A DNA stretch of 64,000 nt from Chitinophagaceae bacterium (GTDB lineage: Bacteria > Bacteroidota > Bacteroidia > Chitinophagales > Chitinophagaceae). The stretch spans positions 1,302,001 to 1,366,000 of the forward strand of contig JADJPV010000001.1 of assembly GCA_016713085.1 (NCBI GenBank), given 5' to 3'. The translations under genes and the position numbers were made by a program. Numbering within the stretch: the stretch's first letter is position 1; each line of letters starts with the position of its first letter. Shown one piece after another: positions 53,653 to 62,640 of this stretch. The notes beneath the pieces are model-generated. The model worked only from the letters and a program-made list of their open reading frames with translations. It made no database searches and was not told the origin of the DNA.

Positions 53653-54831
53653 ATGAACTGGTATTTACTTATAGGCATTGGCATCAGTATTCTGTTTGTA
53701 GGTTTTTTTGCCGGACTGCAAACAGCCTTCGGTTCACTGAACCGTTTTTCTGTTGAACTCAAGAAAAAGCAGGGTCTTGCAAGTGGCCGTATTCTCAGTG
53801 GTTTTATTGAAGAACAAAGTCGTTTTATAGGTGCAGTGCTGGTAGGCATTAACCTGGCGCTTGTAATTTTTGTATTAATGGCCACCCGTTTTTTTGATCC
53901 GCTCTGGAAAAAAATGCCACTGGTTATTCAAAATTCATCACTGCGGATCATTGTAGAAATCCTGATCACTGCCTTCATCATTTTACTCGTTCAGGTTATT
54001 TTCAAAGCTACCTTCCGTGCAAGGAGTAATTCATTGCTTTCTTTTTGGCAAGGATCACTGGTTTTTTTCAACAGTCTTCTGTCGCCCGTTTCCTCCCTGT
54101 TTGTAAACATTGCTGAATGGATTTTGAAATATTTGTTTGATGTAAGGGTCAATGAAAAAAGAAGCCTTCAGCCGTGTGGACCTGGAACATTTTATTCAGC
54201 AAACTAAAGACAACAATGAAGAATCGCAGGATCTGAATACAGAACTGTTTGAAAATGCCTTATCATTACCCGGTGTAAAAGTGCGTGAATGTTTAATTCC
54301 ACGTAAAGAAATCATTGGAGTAGAAGCCGGCATATCTATCAGCGGCCTCACAAAAAAATTCGTTGAAACCAAGTTGAGTAAGTTGATTGTTTATGAAGGA
54401 AATATTGATACGATTCTTGGCTATGCACATCATTTAGACCTGTTTCGTAAACCGACAGATATTAAATCGATCTTATTACCTATTCCTGCAGTACCTGAAA
54501 GTATGGGTGTTACCGATCTCATCAATCAGTTTGCGAAAGAGCGCAAAAGCATTGCCTGGGTGGTGGATGAATTTGGCGGTACCAGCGGTATTGTTACCAT
54601 GGAAGATTTGCTGGAAGAAATTTTTGGTGAAATACAGGACGAATATGACATTGAAGAATTTGTAGAAAAAGAACTGGCCGAAGGTGAATATATTTTCAGT
54701 GGCCGCCTGGAACTGGATTATCTCTCAGAAATAAGGCAAAAGAGCGGATCATTATTGACAACTACGAATTTGATATTCTTTCTGTAAACGACACCCGGAT
54801 TGAAACAGTAAAAATGAAAGTACTGCACTAA
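53653..54831 (+). pseudogene. CorC/HlyC-type (GldE-like) protein with frameshift and internal deletion
   Basis: Inner-membrane protein with an N-terminal DUF21 region (three to four helices, residues about 1-170) and two CBS domains (about 200-330: PRKEIIGVEAG, SIAWVVDEFGGTSGIVTMEDLLEEIFGEI). A first lesion is a missing A in the run 54155-54160: restoring it joins VNEK to KEAFSRVDLEHFI. A second lies near 54730, where the protein drops from LELDYLSE into another frame that alone reaches the conserved ERIIIDNYEFDILSVNDTRIE tail. About 25-30 residues of the CorC_HlyC domain are missing there. It resembles GldE and related hemolysin-family proteins. Confidence 0.7.
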
Positions 54832-54942
54832 CAGCAGGCAGTTTTATCAACCAGTTACAATCTTCTCAGCCCGTTTATAAAAACTCCGCTTACATACGAA
54901 ATCTTTATTATACCTTCTATTTCCAAAACCAAATTTTCATTT

Positions 54943-57522
54943 ATGAAGCAAAAGATTGCATTCGCTTGTACGGCAGCCTGCCTGTTGTATGGAGCAGAAA
55001 CATTTGCACAGGCTAAACCTGCAGCAGCACCGGCAGCAGACAGCACAAAGAAAGCCCCACCAAAAGCTAATGTGGCCGACAAAGTAAAAACAAGTAAAAA
55101 ACATGCGGGTTTGTTCACGCTTTACCAGGATACGGTAACAGGAAGTGTACTGATGTATGTGCGGAAAGATCAGCTCAACAAAGATTTTATTTATCAGAGT
55201 TTTTCTCTTGCGGGCCCTTCCAGTTTATTCCTGCACCAGAGTATGCACCGTGCAAACCTGGTATTTAAAATGAAAAAGCAGTATGATAAGATTGAGTTCT
55301 CAATGGAGAATACTTCCTTTTATTATGATCCCAAAAATGCAGTAAGCAAAGCAAGTGATTTGCCGGAAGCTGTTTTTTTTGTAGACAAATTCAGTGTGGA
55401 AGATTCAACCGGATATCTTATCAGTGTTGATGGTTTATTCCTGAGTGATAAACTCGATCCGGTTAAGCCAATCATGTCGCCAATGCTCCCTCCCGGTGCA
55501 GTATTTAATCTCGGTGGTTACAATCCAACCAAAAGCAAATACGCCAACATCCGTTCATATCCCAACAACAGTGATGTAGTTGTTGACCTGGCTTATGATA
55601 ATCCAATGCCATTCAATGGTGGCGGAAAAGATATTACGGATGCCCGTTATGTGCGTGTAAAATTGCAGCACTCTTTTCTTGAAGTGCCTGTGAATGATTA
55701 TAAACCAAGATTGGATGATCCACGTATTGGATATTTTACACAGGAAGTTGATGATCTTACATCAAACGAAATCACCAACTACCGTGATCAGATTAACCGC
55801 TGGCATTTAAAGAAGAAAGATCCTTCTGCTGCTTTAAGTGAGCCGGTTGAACCCATTACTTTTTGGGTAGAAAATACAACTCCCGTTGAATACCGCAATA
55901 TTATAAAAGCTGCCGGCGAACGCTGGAACGAAGCCTTTGAAAAAGCAGGCTTCAAAAATGCGGTAGTGATGAAAATCATGCCTGATGATGCCACATGGGA
56001 TCCTGCTGATATCCGTTATAATGTGATCCGCTGGATCTCTTCTCCTTATCCGCAATACGGAGCCATCGGACCAAGTTTTGTAAACCCAAGAACTGGACAG
56101 ATTCTTGGAAGTGATATCTCTATTGAGTGGGCTTCCGGTGCAGAAACTCCGTTCTTAGATGTTACTGAAGCCGATAATGCAGGTTATTCTGCTAATGATC
56201 AGGCTATGCAAATGGTTCCTGCGCATATGCGTAAACATTGGGCTGCCTGTACAATTGGTAACGAATTGGCGATGCAATATATGGCAGGTTCAACATTGAT
56301 CACTACCAGTGCAACAGATGGTGGAACAGAAGAAGTAAGACTTGCACATGAGCAGTTCATTTATTATCTCATCTTACATGAAATGGGCCATACCCTTGGC
56401 TTGAACCATAACATGAAGGCCAGCCAGATGCTGAGCCCAACTGAAGTGCATAATAAAGCCATCACACAAAAATTAGGTTTGCAGGGTTCTGTAATGGATT
56501 ACCCATCAGTTAACATTAACAGCGACAGAAGCAAACAAGGTGATTATTACACTATGAAACCAGGTCCGTATGATTTATGGGCCATTGAATATGGTTATCG
56601 TGAATTTCCGGCAGGGCAGGAACAAAGCAGCCTGAATGCATTGTTGCGCCGCAGCCATGAGCCATACCTTGCTTTTGGTAACGATGCAGATGATATGCGC
56701 AGCCCCGGTAATGGTATTGATCCAAGGGTGATGGTGAACGATATGAGTAATGATATGATTACTTATGGCGAAGACCGTTTCAAATTTGTAAACAGTGCCA
56801 TGAGTAAACTGGTAACCAAATATTCGAAAGGCGATAAATCATACCAGGAAATTCAGATCCGCTATTCAGTATTAAATGGCCAGCGTTTTCAAATGGCGAA
56901 TGCCGTGAGCCGTTATATTGGCGGTGTGCAGGTAGACAGAAGTTTCCCCGGTCAAAACCCCGGCAGTAAACCTTTTGTAATTACTCCTGTTGACTATCAG
57001 AAAAAAGCAATGGCTTTTTTAGCAAAGAATGTATTTGCTCCAACTGCTTTTGATGCAGACATACAGGTATTGCCTTATTTGCAAATGCAGCGTCGTGGTT
57101 TTAATTTCTTCGGATCTCCTGAAGATCCCAAGCATACCTCTGTTGTACAGAATTTTCATACAAATATTCTTGCACAACTGCTGAACCCAACAACCCTTCG
57201 TCGTATCAACAACAGTGCTTTGTATGGTAATACATATACAGTAGCGGATGTTATGAACGATTTAACCACCGCACTTTTTAAAGCAGATATTGGAGGTGCT
57301 GTAAATATCTACCGTCAGAATCTGCAAAGTGAATTTGTAAAAGGCGCTATTAACATTGTTGAATCTAAAACAGGGTTCGATAATGCTTCAAAAAGCGGTG
57401 CATATAATACGTTGAAGAAAATCAGAACTATGCTGGCAACAGCGGCTTCGCCCAACGAAAGTACAAGGGCTCACCGTGGAATGCTCATCTTTATGATTGA
57501 TAAAGCATTGGCAACAAAATAG
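54943..57522 (+). CDS. Large exported zinc metalloprotease (DUF5117/DUF4953 type)
   Basis: An 859-residue exported enzyme with signal peptide (MKQKIAFACTAACLLYGAETFAQ) and an Ala/Pro-rich linker. It has the DUF5117 and DUF4953 layout of Bacteroidota zinc-dependent proteases. The zinc site is HEMGHTLGLNH (about residues 476-486), followed by a VMDYPSVN Met-turn segment. Such proteins are periplasmic or surface enzymes of unknown substrate. It is complete and followed by its own terminator. Confidence 0.88.
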   Translation: MKQKIAFACTAACLLYGAETFAQAKPAAAPAADSTKKAPPKANVADKVKTSKKHAGLFTLYQDTVTGSVLMYVRKDQLNKDFIYQSFSLAGPSSLFLHQSMHRANLVFKMKKQYDKIEFSMENTSFYYDPKNAVSKASDLPEAVFFVDKFSVEDSTGYLISVDGLFLSDKLDPVKPIMSPMLPPGAVFNLGGYNPTKSKYANIRSYPNNSDVVVDLAYDNPMPFNGGGKDITDARYVRVKLQHSFLEVPVNDYKPRLDDPRIGYFTQEVDDLTSNEITNYRDQINRWHLKKKDPSAALSEPVEPITFWVENTTPVEYRNIIKAAGERWNEAFEKAGFKNAVVMKIMPDDATWDPADIRYNVIRWISSPYPQYGAIGPSFVNPRTGQILGSDISIEWASGAETPFLDVTEADNAGYSANDQAMQMVPAHMRKHWAACTIGNELAMQYMAGSTLITTSATDGGTEEVRLAHEQFIYYLILHEMGHTLGLNHNMKASQMLSPTEVHNKAITQKLGLQGSVMDYPSVNINSDRSKQGDYYTMKPGPYDLWAIEYGYREFPAGQEQSSLNALLRRSHEPYLAFGNDADDMRSPGNGIDPRVMVNDMSNDMITYGEDRFKFVNSAMSKLVTKYSKGDKSYQEIQIRYSVLNGQRFQMANAVSRYIGGVQVDRSFPGQNPGSKPFVITPVDYQKKAMAFLAKNVFAPTAFDADIQVLPYLQMQRRGFNFFGSPEDPKHTSVVQNFHTNILAQLLNPTTLRRINNSALYGNTYTVADVMNDLTTALFKADIGGAVNIYRQNLQSEFVKGAINIVESKTGFDNASKSGAYNTLKKIRTMLATAASPNESTRAHRGMLIFMIDKALATK

Positions 57523-57543
57523 TTTTCAACTGGTTGAAAAGGA

Positions 57544-57575
57544 AAGGCTGTCTCAAAATGAGACAGCCTTTTTTT
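57544..57575 (+). terminator. Terminator of the zinc protease gene
   Basis: 12-bp perfect stem (AAGGCTGTCTCA and its complement) with a three-base loop and a T tail. Confidence 0.92.
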
Positions 57576-57595
57576 GTTGGCAGAGTCTTCTTTTT

Positions 57596-57622
57596 TTGCT
57601 CATTTTTTTCGGGTTACATTTG
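57596..57622 (+). promoter_or_regulatory. Promoter of tatC
   Basis: A -7 element TACATTTG (57615-57622, exact TAnnTTTG) with a TTG at 57596-57598 and a 16-base spacer. The GTG start lies 18 bases downstream. Confidence 0.55.
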
Positions 57623-57640
57623 CAGCTGAAACTAATAACA

Positions 57641-58546
57641 GTGGCAGAAGAAACAGAATCAGAACGCAGGTCAATTTTTAAACGCATCCGTGGCAAGTCA
57701 ACCGGTGAGGAAAAAGCAGAAATGACTTTTATTGATCACCTGGAAGAACTGCGCTGGCATGTGATCCGTTCTTTGATTGCAATTGCTACTGGAGCAATCG
57801 TTGTAGGTTTTAATATTAACTACGTGGTTGACAGGATCTTTATGGGACCAATTCATAAGGAATTCATCTCCTACAAATGGCTTTGTCAGATGGGCAACTG
57901 GATTCATGTACCCGATTTGTGCATGACCAATTTCAGCCTGCGTTTCCAGAGTAATTCTTTTTCAGAGCAATTCCTAATGACATTTACTATTGCGTTTACT
58001 GTCGGTTTTATTGTTGCTTTTCCGTATGTATTTTGGGAAATATGGAAGTTTGTAAGACCTGCACTCAGTGAAAAAGAAAAAAAAGGAACAACAGGTGTTA
58101 TTGCCTGGATTTCCATTCTGTTTTTTCTTGGAGTTGCTTTCGGGTATTTCATTCTTACCCCGTTCATGGTTTATTTCTATTCTACTTATAGCATCAGTCC
58201 GCTCATTGATCTTAAACCAACCATCAGTGATTATTTTGAAAATCTTGTTTACTTAACGGTAGGTATTGGTTTATTGTTTCAGCTTCCGGTTGTAGTAATG
58301 CTGCTTACTAGAGTAGGAATCCTTACACCTCAAACCTTGAAGAAAGTAAGAAAGTTTGCTTTTATTGTAATCATTATTCTTGCGGCCATTATTACACCAT
58401 CAACAGATCCTTTCAGCCTGGCATTGGTTACTATTCCTCTCTATACATTGTATGAGTTCAGTATTTTCATGAGCATGCGTATTAACCGCAAACAGGCAAA
58501 AAGGATGAGGAAGAATGGAGTTGAGGGGAAAGCCTGTAGTTGGTAG
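57641..58546 (+). CDS. tatC: Sec-independent protein translocase subunit TatC
   Basis: Core membrane subunit of the twin-arginine translocase, which exports folded proteins; it binds the twin-arginine signal. The 301-residue protein starts at a GTG (57641), where an acidic N-terminal stretch precedes the family signature MTFIDHLEELRWHVIRS. Six transmembrane segments are visible, with the YVFWEIWKFVRPALSEKEKK loop and the ITPSTDPFSLALVTIPLYTLYE segment near the end. An in-frame ATG at the FIDHLEELR segment would remove the conserved acidic residues. Confidence 0.93.
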   Translation: MAEETESERRSIFKRIRGKSTGEEKAEMTFIDHLEELRWHVIRSLIAIATGAIVVGFNINYVVDRIFMGPIHKEFISYKWLCQMGNWIHVPDLCMTNFSLRFQSNSFSEQFLMTFTIAFTVGFIVAFPYVFWEIWKFVRPALSEKEKKGTTGVIAWISILFFLGVAFGYFILTPFMVYFYSTYSISPLIDLKPTISDYFENLVYLTVGIGLLFQLPVVVMLLTRVGILTPQTLKKVRKFAFIVIIILAAIITPSTDPFSLALVTIPLYTLYEFSIFMSMRINRKQAKRMRKNGVEGKACSW

Positions 58547-58629
58547 ACGATAGTTATTAGCCGGTACCAGAAAGTGAACTATTGGGAGTGGTGTTTTCTT
58601 TTTATAATTTAAGGCTGTAAAAAATTGCT

Positions 58630-58992
58630 ATGCCTGGTTATAAAACACTTCTCGCTTATCAAAAAGCGAAACAGGTTGCTGATGAAATCTTTCTTGTTTC
58701 AAAAACTTTTCCTCAGGAAGAAAAATACAGTCTTACTGATCAGATAAGAAGAAGCTCAAGATCAGTTTGCGCCTGCATAAGTGAAGCATACAGAAAAAGA
58801 AAATACCCCGCACATTTTGTAAGTAAGCTAACAGATTCAGATATGGAAAATGGTGAAACTGAAGTATGGCTTGACTTTGCAAAAGATTGCAATTATCTGG
58901 CTGTTGAAAAGCATACCCGGCTTTATTCATTAAACGAAGAGGTCGCTAAGCTTTTGGCTTACATGATCAATCACCCTGAAAAATTTCTGTAG
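58630..58992 (+). CDS. Four-helix-bundle protein (23S rRNA intervening-sequence type)
   Basis: A 120-residue helical protein of the TIGR02436 family first seen in intervening sequences of 23S rRNA and now common as a stand-alone gene in Bacteroidota. It has LLAYQKAKQVADEIFLVSKTFPQEEKYSLTDQIRRSSRS and a second helix pair. Function unknown; the family is highly recombined in genomes. There is no rRNA nearby. Confidence 0.9.
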   Translation: MPGYKTLLAYQKAKQVADEIFLVSKTFPQEEKYSLTDQIRRSSRSVCACISEAYRKRKYPAHFVSKLTDSDMENGETEVWLDFAKDCNYLAVEKHTRLYSLNEEVAKLLAYMINHPEKFL

Positions 58993-59038
58993 GGCTGCTG
59001 CCTTTTACTAACAACTTAAGACTACCGGCTATCGGCTA

Positions 59039-59065
59039 TTGACTCATTTTTATATGCTAACTTTG
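59039..59065 (+). promoter_or_regulatory. Promoter of rpiB
   Basis: A -7 element TAACTTTG (59058-59065, exact TAnnTTTG) and a TTG at 59039-59041, 16 bases apart. The ATG lies 33 bases downstream. Confidence 0.58.
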
Positions 59066-59098
59066 AATCCTTAACGTTCAACCACAAAACATTCCGTT

Positions 59099-59554
59099 AT
59101 GCAAAGTCCTTTTGATATGAGCAAACCCGTTGCCATTGGTTGTGATCATGCAGGGTTTGACTACAAAGAAGATTTGATTTCGTTTTTAGAAGGCAAAGGA
59201 ATTGCTTTCAAAGATTTTGGCACCTATTCAACTGACTCTGTTGATTATGCCGACTTTGCCCACCCTGTTGCCAGTGCTGTTGAAAAAGGGGAAGCCGCTT
59301 TTGGGATTTTACTCTGCGGCAGTGCCAATGGTGTTGCAATTACAGCTAACAAACACCAGGGCATACGTGCTGCTATTTGCTGGGGCGAAGAACTGGCACA
59401 GTTATCAAGAGGACATAATAATGCCAATGTAATTTGTATCCCTGCCCGTTTTGTTCGTGAGGGTGATGCAGAAAAAATGGTTGATACTTTTATGACAACT
59501 GAGTTTGAAGGTGGCCGCCATGACAGAAGAGTACAAAAAATTGCCTGTTCGTAA
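59099..59554 (+). CDS. rpiB: Ribose-5-phosphate isomerase B
   Basis: Interconverts ribose 5-phosphate and ribulose 5-phosphate in the pentose phosphate pathway. The 151-residue protein has the N-terminal GCDHAGFDYK motif, the catalytic Cys73 in LLCGSANG and the RGHNNANV segment. It is complete. Its terminator lies just before the start of the M28 peptidase gene. Confidence 0.92.
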   Translation: MQSPFDMSKPVAIGCDHAGFDYKEDLISFLEGKGIAFKDFGTYSTDSVDYADFAHPVASAVEKGEAAFGILLCGSANGVAITANKHQGIRAAICWGEELAQLSRGHNNANVICIPARFVREGDAEKMVDTFMTTEFEGGRHDRRVQKIACS

Positions 59555-59588
59555 CAGGACAGATCAATTTTATACCATTTATATAACT

Positions 59589-59615
59589 ATCCCGCTTACG
59601 GCGGGATTTTATTTT
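59589..59615 (+). terminator. Terminator of rpiB
   Basis: Stem ATCCCGC/GCGGGAT with a five-base loop and a TTTTATTTT tail. Confidence 0.82.
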
Positions 59616-59642
59616 ATATTCGGCACATCAAAAAAATAAATA

Positions 59643-61033
59643 ATGAGGAACTATTTACTACTTGCATTGCTGCTGATTTAAAAACCCATCTCTACATTCT
59701 GGCTGATCCGGCTATGGAAGGAAGAGAAACAGGTACAGCAGGACAACGAAAAGCAGCTGAGTATCTCAAACAGGAATTTAAACGTATTGGAATTGCTCCG
59801 GCTAATAACGGAAACTATGAACAGTTCTATCCATTATACAAAGACACATTGCTGGATGCTTCTGTAAACATTGGCGGTAACAGCTACCTGTTTGGAAAAG
59901 ATTTTACTGCAATGACCAATAACATCATCACAACAAAACAGTTTTTCAGTGAAGTGGTGTATATGAGTAAGATTGATACGACCACAGATATCAGGGGTAA
60001 AGCAGTTGTCATCGTTGCAAAAGGCGGCACACAGCTTCCTGCTCAAAATGAAATCTTTAACTTATACAGCCGTCAGCCTGCTGGCATGTTGTTTGTGCAG
60101 AGTAATATTGACAAACAACCATCAGCCCGCAGTGGCAGAGTTTCATTGAACTTATATAAAGCAAGACAATCACCACTTGTTGCCCGTATTTCGGAAGCAA
60201 TGGGCGAAGCGATTCTGAAAGCTGATTATGCAAAAGCAAAAGAACAAACTCTGGAAACAAAAACAGTTGCAACTGAACTGATGCTTTCGTTCAACAAAGA
60301 AAGTCTGGTGTCGTCTGCATCCAATGTGCTGGGCATGATTGAAGGAACAGATAAAAAAGATGAGTGGGTGATTATATCTGCACACTACGATCATATTGGT
60401 ATTACAAATGGTAAAGTAAATCCCGGTGCTGATGATGATGGCAGCGGTACTGTTGGTGTACTTGAACTGGCAGAAGCATTTGCCAAAGCAAAAGCAGCTG
60501 GTAAAGGATCACGCAGAAATATTTTATTTATTCTTGTGAGTGGAGAAGAAAAAGGATTGTGGGGAAGTGAATACTACAGCAACCATCCTGTTTATCCGTT
60601 AGAAAAAACATCGATTGATCTGAACATTGATATGATTGGAAGAAAAGATGATAATATCAAATCACTCGACACCAACAATCATGTGTACTTAATTGGCGAT
60701 GATAAACTGAGCAGTGATTTGCCAAACATGGTTGACAGTATCAATAACCTCTACATCAAAATTATTACCGACAGAAAATACAACGATCCGAAAGATCCCA
60801 ACCGTTTATACTACCGCAGCGATCATTATAATTTTGCAGCAAAGGGAGTTCCTATTTTATTTTTCTTTGATGGTATACATAAGGATTATCACAAACCATC
60901 TGATACTCCTGATAAGATCAATTACGATCTGCATGAAAAAAGAACAAGACTTGTTTTCTTTCTTGCATGGGAAGCAGCCAACAGAAATGAAATGATGAAG
61001 AGAGATATACCGCTGAATGTGCCGGCGAGATAA
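59643..61033 (+). CDS. M28-family metallopeptidase (N-terminus broken)
   Basis: Exported zinc aminopeptidase-type enzyme. The conserved part from MEGRETGTAGQRKAAEYL (59714) has M28 zinc ligands: His/Asp in AHYDHIG, Asp in PGADDDGSG, Glu in GEEKGLWGS and a C-terminal His in HKDYHKPSDTPD. An apparent start at 59643 gives MRNYLLLALLLI, a typical signal peptide start, but that frame hits TAA at once. The frame of the enzyme reads ADLKTHLYILADPAMEG just after. The two meet at CTGCTGAT, so part of the N-terminus seems deleted between short repeats. Two PA-like insert regions lie mid-protein. Confidence 0.72.
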
Positions 61034-61040
61034 AAGGAAC

Positions 61041-61083
61041 CCCCTAACCCCCGCCTGTGCGTCGGGCAGGCCCTGAAGGGGGA
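61041..61083. repeat. C-tract/G-tract repeat element
   Basis: CCCCCTAACCCCC at one side and CCCTGAAGGGGG at the other, with an inner inverted repeat GCCTG..CAGGC. It is of the same general type as the element inside dabA. Confidence 0.55.
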
Positions 61084-61088
61084 ATAAG

Positions 61089-61119
61089 AAAATCCCAACT
61101 GTTGTGCAGTTGGGATTTT
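61089..61119. terminator. Bidirectional terminator
   Basis: 12-bp stem AAAATCCCAACT with its complement, 7-base loop, T tracts possible on both sides. It lies between the convergent M28 gene and the 61127 gene. Confidence 0.88.
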
Positions 61120-61126
61120 TTATTTG

Positions 61127-61834
61127 TCAACCCGTAGCATTGCTGTTGGATGCAGCAATAAATTTTCCTTTTGTTTGTGTGACTGATGTACCGGGATCGA
61201 TAATGATGCGGTTGCTTTTGTATGCATTATAAAATTCTGTGTGAGTGGTTATGAACTGAACAGATAATTTATCGAGTTGCTCTTTTAAGAGTTTATCGGT
61301 TTTTATAAACAGATTGCTGAGATCTTTTGTATAGGCCGAGCGCAGACTGATTGCATTGCGTGGTGATGATATTGCTGCTGTATAGTTTGTTATAGCTGTG
61401 CTGAATGATGTAAGAACTGCTGCTGTAATTCCGTAGGGTGCCAATGCTGCGAGGTTTGCATTGGCAGCACTATGAATGTTTAAGCAGGTGGGTACTATAA
61501 GATCATCTTTAATACGGAGCAGTTTACGGGCGCTGAATTTTACCTGCTCTTTTAATGTGTTATTGGCAATAGAAGATGCGTAAGCAAAGACTGCATTTGC
61601 AATATTGGAAGCCTGCTGTGCCAATGTTTCTTTGTGTTTTGCTTTATCGGCGGTGATACCGGAGATAACCTGTATTTCGAGCTGGGCTGTGGTGAGAATG
61701 GACGCAATATTTGTATTGAGGCTGGTGATTGCTGTTTGGAAAGCAGGAATTGCAGCGATAACTGCGGGGTTATTGTTACAGTGCTTTGCGACTGCTCTGT
61801 ACATGTTGAGCTTTGCTTCATTTATTTTGTTCAT
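61127..61834 (-). CDS. Helical protein of unknown function
   Basis: A 235-residue, almost wholly helical, Ala/Asn/Ile-rich cytoplasmic protein. The N-terminal MNKINEAKLNMYRAVAKHC and the C-terminal TEFYNAYKSNRIIIDPGTSVTQTKG blocks give it a distinct architecture seen, from memory, in Chitinophagaceae proteins of about 200-240 residues. No motif suggests an activity. It starts six bases after the stop of the 21-bp-repeat gene and is probably its operon partner. Confidence 0.7.
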   Translation of the reverse strand: MNKINEAKLNMYRAVAKHCNNNPAVIAAIPAFQTAITSLNTNIASILTTAQLEIQVISGITADKAKHKETLAQQASNIANAVFAYASSIANNTLKEQVKFSARKLLRIKDDLIVPTCLNIHSAANANLAALAPYGITAAVLTSFSTAITNYTAAISSPRNAISLRSAYTKDLSNLFIKTDKLLKEQLDKLSVQFITTHTEFYNAYKSNRIIIDPGTSVTQTKGKFIAASNSNATG

Positions 61835-61840
61835 TTGTTT

Positions 61841-62353
61841 TTAGTTAACAGGTGTTTCAATAAATGTGAACGCTAATTTAGAAGGAATAACAGCTGTTGT
61901 CAATTCCCTGTTCATGGTATTGGGACATGTAGTATAGCTTGCGGAAGGTTCAATGCTTCCTGCGCATTCGATGATGTCTCCTGCGGAGTTTATAATATGA
62001 CATGACGTCAATGAATTGGGCTTTGACGTAGTTGAAATGGCAAATGACGCACCCACTTTTGCGAATGACGCTGTTATATTGGCGAATGACGCTCCTACAT
62101 TTGCGTATGACGCAGTTGAAATGGCGAATGACGCACTCACTTTTGCCAATGACGCTGCTCTGTTAGTGAATGACGCACCCACTTTTGCATATGACGCAGT
62201 TGTATTTGTCTTTGTCACTACAATATTTGCTAATGACAGGGTTAAAATTGACCAAGACGAGCTGAAATGGATTGTTTTGGGGCTGTGGATGAGTGTTTCT
62301 GTTATTGTGGCAGGAAATTGTCTGAACCCCCGCCGAAGAATTGTCTGAACCAT
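61841..62353 (-). CDS. Protein with seven-residue repeats (encoded by 21-bp array 2)
   Basis: A 170-residue reading frame whose middle is about ten repeats of seven residues (ASFAKVG, ASYANVG, ASFAIST and similar), encoded by the 21-bp array. It then has a non-repetitive C-terminal part (ECAGSIEPSASYTTCPNTMNREL). It ends six bases before the helical protein gene, suggesting a real operon. A plus-strand frame over the same array also stays open (FANDAPT repeats), so which strand is translated is not certain. No signal peptide. Confidence 0.5.
   Translation of the reverse strand: MVQTILRRGFRQFPATITETLIHSPKTIHFSSSWSILTLSLANIVVTKTNTTASYAKVGASFTNRAASLAKVSASFAISTASYANVGASFANITASFAKVGASFAISTTSKPNSLTSCHIINSAGDIIECAGSIEPSASYTTCPNTMNRELTTAVIPSKLAFTFIETPVN
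62004..62276. repeat. 21-bp tandem array 2 (13 units)
   Basis: GACG (or GTCA/GACA in two units) recurs every 21 bases exactly, at 62004, 62025, 62046, 62067, 62088, 62109, 62130, 62151, 62172, 62193, 62214, 62235 and 62256. The best unit contains TTTGCGAATGACGCACCCAC. The array is open on both strands. Confidence 0.92.
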
Positions 62354-62640
62354 GATTTTTAGGATTTTAAGGATTCATAAGATGGGATTGTTACCTGGTG
62401 TGGCCGCCTGGAGCGGCGTGACCTGACGAGCGCTTGCGAAAAAGGTTTTGCCGGGGAGGCGGGAAGGGAGAAAGAAAAAGCAGATGGAGCTAAACTGATT
62501 TAGTTTTGCTTGGTAGTGCGGCTTGCCCCGTATTGCGGGGGTGAGTGAGGCAGCAGCGCATAAAATCAATTGCTGAGACTCGCTTGAGAAAGAAAATGAC
62601 GACTTTTAATAAAAACTTCCGCCAACACCTGATCGTTGCA
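62354..62640. other. Gene-free G/C-richer stretch
   Basis: A gap with several small G/C-rich inverted repeats (around GGCCGCC...GGCGTG and GCCCCGTATTGCGGGG) and one copy of a repeat shared with 52888-52906. The start of the next gene is uncertain here. No gene is supported. Confidence 0.45.
62448..62466 (+). repeat. Short G/C-rich repeat, copy 2
   Basis: TTGCCGGGGAGGCGGGAAG, one mismatch from the copy at 52888-52906. Confidence 0.5.

Noticed and set aside
58630..58992. Remnant of an rRNA operon because of the intervening-sequence family protein
   Set aside because: No rRNA sequence is nearby, and this family is common as a free gene.
62004..62276. CRISPR array
   Set aside because: Tandem 21-bp units without spacers and without cas genes; it is a minisatellite or coding repeat.
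62016..62348. Plus-strand FANDAPT-repeat protein
   Set aside because: Open because of the 21-bp array, but the minus-strand frame has better gene linkage. I do not rule it out entirely.
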